From: JBALVT01 sp045110675
GTDB taxonomy: Bacteria; Pseudomonadota; Gammaproteobacteria; Pseudomonadales; Halieaceae
DNA: 64,000 nucleotides
NCBI GenBank assembly: GCA_045110675.1
Contig: JBGCGJ010000044.1
Coordinates: 1 to 64,000, forward strand
Reading direction: 5' to 3'
Shown in pieces: positions 58,670-64,000 of the stretch (the stretch's first letter is position 1; each line of letters opens with the position of its first letter). Under the pieces are notes generated by a model. That model saw only the letters and a program-made list of their open reading frames with translations. It made no database searches and had not been told where the DNA came from. The translations under genes and the position numbers were made by a program.

Positions 58670-59233
58670 TTACTGTCCCATGACTATAAATGCGTCCGCC
58701 AAGAATAGACCTGCTGCAAGCGGCAGCATCACGGAGATGAGGGCAATATGAACCGCGGGCCGCGCACTCACAAGGCCAATTATCCAGATGAGCATGAACG
58801 GAGCGGCTTGTAGCTGATATGCTGTTACTTCGCCTAAGGGTTGGGTGCCCGCGAGCCAAGGAAATAGCATGATAGTAGTCATCGACGCGAGACCGACAGC
58901 GAAGAAGGGAACTCGATTGTCATAAAAGTGTTGTCGATAGGAGGCGATTTCTTGTGAGGGCCGTCCGGTCAGTAGTTGGGCGCGTACGATTACCAACGCG
59001 GGAGTGCAGAGTGTTAGTAGGAACGTAATGGGACCGAACTCGAAGTCATGCGCGGCGGCAAAGAAGTTCCACCACGACAGTGCTGAGAATAGAAGTAGAT
59101 ACACGGCCCACCCTGCGTGTACCCAATAGCGCCGATTAGAATCGAAAATGTCGGAGAGTGAGCCAAGAAGCCTTCCCACGGCGATCGAATAGAGGAGCGC
59201 GACGGCAACGGAAACAAACTCGAACTGACTCAT
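58670..59233 (-). CDS. Membrane protein of unknown function carried in the mobile element
   Basis: The 187-residue protein has about six hydrophobic segments: FEFVSVAVALLYSIAVGRLL, HAGWAVYLLLFSALSWWNFF, ITFLLTLCTPALVIV, VPFFAVGLASMTTIMLFPWL, FMLIWIIGLVSA, and IALISVMLPLAAGLFLADAF. No family signature is recognised. The start is ATG 59233 (MSQFEF), though a TTG five codons earlier is in frame. It lies between two IS30-like ends in direct orientation and within the larger inverted-repeat element, so it is likely cargo acquired by transposition. Confidence 0.7.
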   Translation of the reverse strand: MSQFEFVSVAVALLYSIAVGRLLGSLSDIFDSNRRYWVHAGWAVYLLLFSALSWWNFFAAAHDFEFGPITFLLTLCTPALVIVRAQLLTGRPSQEIASYRQHFYDNRVPFFAVGLASMTTIMLFPWLAGTQPLGEVTAYQLQAAPFMLIWIIGLVSARPAVHIALISVMLPLAAGLFLADAFIVMGQ

Positions 59234-59378
59234 GCTTGTACCGCCCAAAAGTTAAGTATGCGGAAAAGTGGCATATAGCGCCGATTCACTATAGATAGGA
59301 TTTCATTTCATCGGTGTAATGCAGACGAGTTTTTCGAGACATATTGTGACACTCCAGTTTCCTATTGAAGATAGCAGG

Positions 59379-59405
59379 GTGTTGCGTTGATCAATTGAAT
59401 TCACA
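59379..59405. repeat. Solo IS30-like end
   Basis: GTGTTGCGTTGATCAATTGA then ATTCACA. Its complement TGTGAATTCAATTGATCAAC closely resembles the classical IS30 terminus. No transposase is attached. With 58585-58611 it brackets the membrane-protein gene. Confidence 0.55.
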
Positions 59406-59532
59406 GTCGAAAGCAGACCCTCGGGACATTGTAGACCAAAAGGCCGCTGTTAGGACAAAGCGGTCATCGGCAGTCAGACACTGTCTTTCAGATCGGGTCT
59501 GGATTACTACAAGTAGCTCATCCTTGTGCCTG

Positions 59533-59943
59533 CTAGGGAGCAATCTTGGTGCGCTTGCCTTTAATCAATCCGCGGAACCAATCGAGTAGGGTTTCTGCCT
59601 TATAGTCCGTGAACTCGCCCGCATCCATAAATACTCCGTGCTCGTCACAGACTTCCCACCAGATGTGTTTCTGCTTTTTGTCGGCAGACTTCAACATAGG
59701 TTTTCCACAGCGGGGGCAGTCAATTTCATCTCGACTATCCCACTTCCAGCCTTCATTCGGATCACCAGAATCGAGATCTTCGCTGCCCAGAATTTGTTTG
59801 AGCCTGTTGGCTTCTTTGTCATCGAACCAAAGTCCCACGCAGTGGGTGCAGCGGTCGATGGTAATGCCATCGTGAGTGGCTTCTTCCATTCCATGACCGC
59901 ACTTTGGGCATTTCAGCGAGTGTGTAGCTTGATCATATACCAT
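59533..59943 (-). CDS. TFIIB-type zinc-ribbon protein
   Basis: The 136-residue protein has an N-terminal zf-TFIIB ribbon (C12-x2-C15 ... C32-x2-C35, with LKCPKCGHGMEE and DRCTHCVGLWFDDKE). A second Cys pair follows (C76-x2-C79), with C99-x2-H102 completing a probable second zinc site. The C-terminal helix ends in basic residues. The AGGAAAT box before ATG 59943 decides the start over one seven codons upstream. Function unknown; zinc binding is likely. It lies 42 bases after the RND transporter gene and may be its operon's last member. The mobile element inserted just beyond its stop codon. Confidence 0.87.
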   Translation of the reverse strand: MVYDQATHSLKCPKCGHGMEEATHDGITIDRCTHCVGLWFDDKEANRLKQILGSEDLDSGDPNEGWKWDSRDEIDCPRCGKPMLKSADKKQKHIWWEVCDEHGVFMDAGEFTDYKAETLLDWFRGLIKGKRTKIAP

Positions 59944-59985
59944 TGCTATTTCCTTTTTGAGCAAAGTGGCTCTCTAAAGTAGCGT

Positions 59986-62394
59986 TTAAGCGGCTTGCTC
60001 AACATTGTCTTCGATTACAGCGGGCTTAACTAGAAAGTGTGCTAGCGCTGGCATGAGGATAAGCGCACCGAACATATTCCAGATAAACATAAACGTTAGC
60101 AATATGCCCATATCAGCCTGGAACTTGATGGGGGAGGCCGCCCAGGTGATAACACCGGCGGCAAGAGTGACCCCAATAAGGGCAACGACTCGTCCAGTAA
60201 AGTTGAGGGTCTCGTAATAGGCGGTAGTGAGATCCATGCCTTGTTTTTGTTTCGCCAGAATTACCGTTAAGACATAGAGCGCGTAGTCGACGCCAATTCC
60301 GACTCCTAGTGCGATAACCGGGAGAGTCGCCACTTTCACTCCAATACCCAACCAAACCATTAGCGCCTCACACAATATAGAGGTGAGCATGAGAGGCAGC
60401 ACGGCACAGATAACGCCAGGCACCGACCGAAATGTAAGCATACAAAGCACGATCACTGCGCCGTACACGTAAAATAGCATTTCTCTATTGGCCTTTTTGA
60501 CGACCACGTTAGTCGCTGCTTCAAATCCGGCGCTTCCAGCTGCACCGAGGAAATCAGCGGTGGCGTTCTCACCCCATTCAGCGTTGAAGCTTTCCAGGGC
60601 TTCCACTACATCGGATAGAGTCTCTGCTTTGTGATCTGCCAAATAAATCAGCATCGGCCAGATCGAACAGCCTGCATCAACATATCCGAGGGTAACGAGT
60701 TCGTTAACAGCGTAATTGACGGTGTCTTGATTGCGGAACAGCGAGTGCCACTTGGGGAAACCCTCATTGATACCCATCATGATGTCTCGGGTTCTGACGT
60801 TCAGACCGCGAACATCTTCCACACCGTTTACTTGTCTCAATCGCCATTCGAGCTCATTGGCAAGGCTCAAGCTTTCGTGGTTTACGCATCCATCCGCAGG
60901 TGTTTTTACAATGACGGCGAAAACATCTGTACTCACAGAATAGTTTTCGATCATATATGCGACATCTTTGTTGTAGCGAGAATCCGGACGCAGCTCAGGG
61001 GCACCCGGATCCAGGTCGCCAATTTTTAAATCTCCCGCTACGTAAATGCCCACACCCGCAAGTACTACGCTCACTGCAATTGCAGCTGCTGCCGGGCCGC
61101 GCCTGGTAAAGCTCAGGAGAAAACGCCACAGGCCATGCATTTCTTCCATGCTCTTATGAGGCTTGCTCGCCAGTTCACCCGCTTTAATCCCGACACCGGT
61201 ATACGAAAGAATGATAGGCGTGAGTATCAGATTGGTGAAAATCAATACGAGTACGCCGATACTCGCCGTAACTGCCAGGTCTTGAATGACCTGAATTTGA
61301 ATAATCATCAGAACGGCAAATCCCACACCGTCTGATAAGAGAGCGGTTACTCCAGCCATGAACAAAGCGCGGAAAGTGTAACGGGCAGCCACATAGCGAT
61401 GACTTCCCCGGCCGATATCCTGAAGTACGCCATTGAGTTTTTGTGCGCCGTGGCTTACACCAATCGCGAATACCAGGAAGGGCACCAAAATTGAAAAGGG
61501 GTCGAGCTCATAGCCCAGGGTCGCAAGAATACCCATCTGCCACACAACGGCAACCAGAGTGCAGCCAATCACCATCAGCGTCGATCTTAGACAGCGTGTG
61601 TACATGTAAAGTAGTACTGTAGCAATGACCACAGCGACCGCGAAAAATATCATGACGGCGAACAATCCATCAATCAGATCGCCGATGAGTTTGGCAAAGC
61701 CGATAACATGTATCGATTTGTTTTCATCATCACCGGCGAATTGTTCGCGAATTTCTTCGAGCTTATCCGAAAGCTCTGTGTAGTTGAGGCGCTCGCCTGT
61801 TTCCGGGTTGTTATCCAATAGAGGAACAATAATGGCCGCGGACTTCTCGTCGTTGGCGACCAGGTCACCCATAATGCCAGCTCTGAGAATATTGCGTTTT
61901 ACCTCCCCGATTGATTGGGGAGAGCCGTTAAAATCGCCGGGGATGACTGGCCCACCTTCAAACCCTTGTTCTGTCACCACACGCCATCGAGTGTTAGGTG
62001 TGAAGATAGATTTCATGCCGTTTCGATCAACGCCGGGAATGTAAAATATGGCGTCATTAACCTGCTCCAGATAACTCAGGTTTTCCGGGGTAAACATTGT
62101 GCCGTCTTTAACAGCAACGACCACTCGAAGATTATTGCCGAGTCCTTTCAGTTCATCTTTGTTTTCTTGATAATTCATCACGTACTGATGATTCTTGGGC
62201 AAGGTTTTCTCAAACCCTGCTTCCAATTTAATTTTCGTCGCTTGAAACCCAAGAACTAATGTCACCAGTAAGCAAAAAAGAACCACTGCCGGCCTGTTGT
62301 TAAAAACCAATCTCTCGAGGAAGTTCCCAGATTGAAAATCAAATTGAGTTAAATCTGAAACTACCGGTAAGTCTGACTGTTCAGCGTGAGCCAT
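59986..62394 (-). CDS. RND-superfamily (MMPL-type) transporter
   Basis: The 802-residue protein has the twelve-helix RND layout with two large periplasmic loops. The first helix (PAVVLFCLLVTLVLGF) is followed by a loop with EKTLPKNHQYVMNYQENKDEL. Helix bundles contain LVPFLVFAIGVSHGAQKLNG and, in the second half, LPVIALGVGIGVDYALYVL. MMPL-type members export lipids or hydrophobic compounds using the proton gradient. Its partners here are a YCF48-like protein and a DUF1329 protein. This set recurs in marine and soil gammaproteobacteria and is thought to move hydrophobic material to the outer membrane. Cargo unknown. Confidence 0.94.
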   Translation of the reverse strand: MAHAEQSDLPVVSDLTQFDFQSGNFLERLVFNNRPAVVLFCLLVTLVLGFQATKIKLEAGFEKTLPKNHQYVMNYQENKDELKGLGNNLRVVVAVKDGTMFTPENLSYLEQVNDAIFYIPGVDRNGMKSIFTPNTRWRVVTEQGFEGGPVIPGDFNGSPQSIGEVKRNILRAGIMGDLVANDEKSAAIIVPLLDNNPETGERLNYTELSDKLEEIREQFAGDDENKSIHVIGFAKLIGDLIDGLFAVMIFFAVAVVIATVLLYMYTRCLRSTLMVIGCTLVAVVWQMGILATLGYELDPFSILVPFLVFAIGVSHGAQKLNGVLQDIGRGSHRYVAARYTFRALFMAGVTALLSDGVGFAVLMIIQIQVIQDLAVTASIGVLVLIFTNLILTPIILSYTGVGIKAGELASKPHKSMEEMHGLWRFLLSFTRRGPAAAAIAVSVVLAGVGIYVAGDLKIGDLDPGAPELRPDSRYNKDVAYMIENYSVSTDVFAVIVKTPADGCVNHESLSLANELEWRLRQVNGVEDVRGLNVRTRDIMMGINEGFPKWHSLFRNQDTVNYAVNELVTLGYVDAGCSIWPMLIYLADHKAETLSDVVEALESFNAEWGENATADFLGAAGSAGFEAATNVVVKKANREMLFYVYGAVIVLCMLTFRSVPGVICAVLPLMLTSILCEALMVWLGIGVKVATLPVIALGVGIGVDYALYVLTVILAKQKQGMDLTTAYYETLNFTGRVVALIGVTLAAGVITWAASPIKFQADMGILLTFMFIWNMFGALILMPALAHFLVKPAVIEDNVEQAA

Positions 62395-62418
62395 TAAAAA
62401 TTCTCCGAGGGCTTATAA

Positions 62419-63495
62419 TTATTTCGGCAATGTGAGTGTTTTAATTCCGGCGGGACCACCCACCAAAATAGTACCTTTGGCACCTTCTTCAACAGCGTAA
62501 ACGCGCCCGCCACTCGATACAGGTAAACGAGAAAAACTCATGCCGTCATCGTTGCTGAGTAAAACCTCACCGGCAATTCCGACAAACAACTGACGTCCAT
62601 CTGAGAGCACGGTGGAATCAACGATTGAGCTGGTAGGGGGCTTCTCGACTACTGTCCAGGTTTGTCCCTTGTCTGAGGTCCGAAACATTCGCCCTCTCAA
62701 ACCGCCCATGACGATTGAGCCATCAGAGGTATTTGAGCTGGTAAAAAAGCTCCCTTCCCAGGGCACTGAGTGCACCTGGCTGGCATGCCTGGAAATGACA
62801 TCGCCGACTAGAAAAAGACCGGCCTCGCCACTGATAAAAAATTGACCTTCGTCGGGTAGTGGTGCGAAGTCAAACATATGGTAGAAGGAATCATTTTCAA
62901 AGCGGTGCATGTTGTGTTCCCAATTCTCGCCGCCGTCAAAGGTTACCATCGACATGCCATAAGCACCGGCTGTATAGCCTTGCTTATCATTCACAAAGTT
63001 CACTTTGAAAAAAGGTTTGTCTGCGCCCTGGCTGATTGCGAAAATCATCTCCTCTACCAGAAAAGGGTAGTCTTCGTTTTCCGGGTCTGATTCCGCCAGC
63101 TTCTCGTAGTATTCCTTGCCCTCCAAGCCGAAGCGCAAGCCATCGAACTGTTTAACCCAGGTTTTTCCTCCATCGGAGGAATGAAGAATGATGCCTTCAT
63201 GACCCACTGCCCAACCTTTTTCAGCGGTGGGGAAACTGATATCCAAAATACTGCTGCGTACCGGCACATCAGCTTGAGTCCAGTTCTCGCCGTAGTCGTC
63301 CGAGTACAAAATGTGTCCGAATTGACCTGTGGCAAAATACCGTTCTCCGAATTTCGCAATAGTATAAATAAGGGATTTGGTCGCGATATCACTCTTTACG
63401 GCGGGCAAATTCATCACGTCATAGGTTTTGGCGTGAAGTCCCGCTGTGGTGGTGAATAAAAACAATACGCCTAGTAACGCTTTTCTTATCATCAT
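62419..63495 (-). CDS. YCF48-related secreted beta-propeller protein
   Basis: The 358-residue protein has a signal peptide (MMIRKALLGVLFLFTTTAGLHA) and a beta-propeller with Asp-box style repeats: ILYSDDYGENWTQ, ILHSSDGGKTWVKQ, MVTFDGGENWEHN, MFRTSDKGQTWTVVE, LLSNDDGMSFSRL. YCF48/Hcf136 relatives help assemble membrane complexes. In this context the protein is probably periplasmic and serves the RND transporter, whose gene starts 24 bases downstream. The upstream DUF1329 gene is separated by a terminator. Confidence 0.92.
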   Translation of the reverse strand: MMIRKALLGVLFLFTTTAGLHAKTYDVMNLPAVKSDIATKSLIYTIAKFGERYFATGQFGHILYSDDYGENWTQADVPVRSSILDISFPTAEKGWAVGHEGIILHSSDGGKTWVKQFDGLRFGLEGKEYYEKLAESDPENEDYPFLVEEMIFAISQGADKPFFKVNFVNDKQGYTAGAYGMSMVTFDGGENWEHNMHRFENDSFYHMFDFAPLPDEGQFFISGEAGLFLVGDVISRHASQVHSVPWEGSFFTSSNTSDGSIVMGGLRGRMFRTSDKGQTWTVVEKPPTSSIVDSTVLSDGRQLFVGIAGEVLLSNDDGMSFSRLPVSSGGRVYAVEEGAKGTILVGGPAGIKTLTLPK

Positions 63496-63525
63496 GATTC
63501 TATTTCCATCGAAAGCTTATTGCTT

Positions 63526-63562
63526 AAAAAAAGGGCGCAGCGCTACGATTGCTGCGCCCTTT
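63526..63562 (-). terminator. Intrinsic terminator between the DUF1329 and YCF48-like genes
   Basis: On the minus strand AAAGGGCGCAGC (63562-63551) pairs with GCTGCGCCCTTT (63541-63530), 12 perfect pairs around a 9-base loop, then a run of T through 63526. It lies 13 bases after the DUF1329 stop. Confidence 0.9.
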
Positions 63563-63575
63563 GGATAGAACAGGT

Positions 63576-64000
63576 TTATCGCACGCCACCTCTGGCCATA
63601 CCCTTGGCTGAAAAGTATTTATCATTTTGCTTTACGCCATTTTTATACTTGCCTGGAATAGGCTTGGTATTCAGATTGTAAATACCCTGTAGTACGTCAT
63701 AGGCGCCGTAAGCGAAGTGATAGTTTGACTTGATATCGTAAAGATTGGCGCCGTAAGCGTATTGCACACGCCACATATTCCCTTGTCCATCGTAGTTGTC
63801 TGCAGCAAGGCCCGCCCAGCTGTCTTCGTCAATGTAAAAACGACGTTTGCTGTACAAGTGGCGGTTGCCGTCCTTCAGAGTTCCCTCGACGACCCAAACA
63901 CGGTGCTTTTCCCAGCGAATGAGATCTGGATTGAGAAACTTGTCGCCCAGAACATCTTCTACTTTTGACTGGAAAACGAAGTCATAGCAAGAGTAGGGGA
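63576..64000 (-). CDS. DUF1329 outer-membrane-type protein, C-terminal 140 residues (cut by window edge)
   Basis: An open frame enters from the right edge and ends at 63576. It reads PYSCYDFVFQSKVEDVLGDK, then FLNPDLIRWEKHRVWVVEGT, HLYSKRRFYIDEDSWAGLAAD and FAYGAYDVLQGIYNLN, as in the C-terminal half of DUF1329 proteins, a LolB/outer-membrane-associated fold. DUF1329 proteins normally neighbour a DUF1302 outer-membrane protein and an RND/MMPL transporter; the latter is present here downstream. The start and first two thirds lie outside the window. Confidence 0.88.
   Translation of the reverse strand, partial: PYSCYDFVFQSKVEDVLGDKFLNPDLIRWEKHRVWVVEGTLKDGNRHLYSKRRFYIDEDSWAGLAADNYDGQGNMWRVQYAYGANLYDIKSNYHFAYGAYDVLQGIYNLNTKPIPGKYKNGVKQNDKYFSAKGMARGGVR

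Larger units (their letters stand above)
57696..59511. mobile_element. Insertion element with 33-bp imperfect terminal inverted repeats and a 6-bp target duplication
   Basis: The left arm (57696-57728, beginning TGTAGTAGCTCAGACCC) and right arm (59479-59511, ending GGGTCTGGATTACTACA) are reverse complements at 27 of 33 positions. AGTAGC stands directly outside both arms (57690-57695 and 59512-59517), a clear target-site duplication. Subterminal GATGnCCGCTTT is also inverted between the ends (57748-57759; complement of 59457-59468). Inside are a broken IS30 transposase and a membrane-protein gene. No intact transposase is present, so the element is non-autonomous now. Its family is uncertain; ends of TG...CA with a 6-bp duplication do not decide it. 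Confidence 0.85.

Noticed and set aside
1..64000. tRNA, rRNA, CRISPR arrays, prophage or toxin-antitoxin genes
   Set aside because: Scanned by eye for cloverleaf ends, conserved rRNA segments, regular repeats and phage structural genes; none was supported.

Overview
The window looks like a chromosomal segment of a marine, heterotrophic gammaproteobacterium. Base composition is near 50% G+C. The genes are gammaproteobacterial in style: a gamma-type rmf with the long C-terminal tail, a 1,618-residue NAD-glutamate dehydrogenase, an AvtA transaminase, TPR-sulfotransferases, a plug-type TonB receptor, and a YCF48/RND/DUF1329 cluster. Placement near the Cellvibrionales / oligotrophic marine gammaproteobacteria is inference from gene content, not from a marker gene. 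No rRNA, tRNA, CRISPR array or replication origin was seen.

Layout. (1) 1-5894, minus strand: a tightly coupled MoxR/Bat operon (moxR, DUF58, DUF4381, batA, batB, batC, batD), with batD cut by the left edge. (2) 6180-11036: NAD-dependent glutamate dehydrogenase, then rmf (ribosome modulation factor) on the opposite strand. (3) 11567-15476: a divergent MFS transporter and TonB-dependent receptor, the latter with a clear terminator. (4) 15552-24876: a TPR-sulfotransferase coupled to a propeller-like protein, a TMADH/DgcA/StcD-like flavoenzyme facing a GbcA/Stc2-like Rieske oxygenase, a 2-oxoglutarate oxygenase, DUF1304 and DUF3465 proteins, and a second TPR-sulfotransferase.

(5) 24939-44501 is the main catabolic locus. 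A TetR regulator, an acyl-CoA dehydrogenase and a complete PotFGHI-type ABC importer run leftward. From the same control region a rightward set begins: two tandem CrtI/PYROXD2-like flavoproteins, a GcvT-like methyltransferase, a glutamine-synthetase-like ligase, a Rieske oxygenase and an omega-aminotransferase. Then comes a leftward TetR-GNAT fusion regulator, and a rightward set of a PuuB-like amine oxidase, PurU and a second class-III aminotransferase. Read together: an amine is imported, oxidatively N-demethylated, gamma-glutamylated and deaminated, with one-carbon units passing through tetrahydrofolate to formate. The substrate (a methylated amine, betaine or polyamine) is inferred. Several short perfect palindromes and a motif shared by two promoters sit in the control regions.

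(6) 44534-53060: lipid or steroid-like and general metabolism (DUF1214 protein, sulfotransferase, SDR, cytochrome P450, PlsC-type acyltransferase, a PyrD-PyrK fusion, AvtA). (7) 53406-57694: small single genes (DUF2059, GST, PdxH-like, Dabb, DM13, RDD, YtoQ). (8) 57696-59511: a mobile element bounded by 33-bp imperfect terminal inverted repeats and an exact 6-bp target duplication, inserted on the ytoQ stop codon. It holds a broken IS30 transposase and a membrane-protein gene. (9) 59533-64000, minus strand: zinc-ribbon protein, RND/MMPL transporter, YCF48-like protein, and a DUF1329 protein cut by the right edge.
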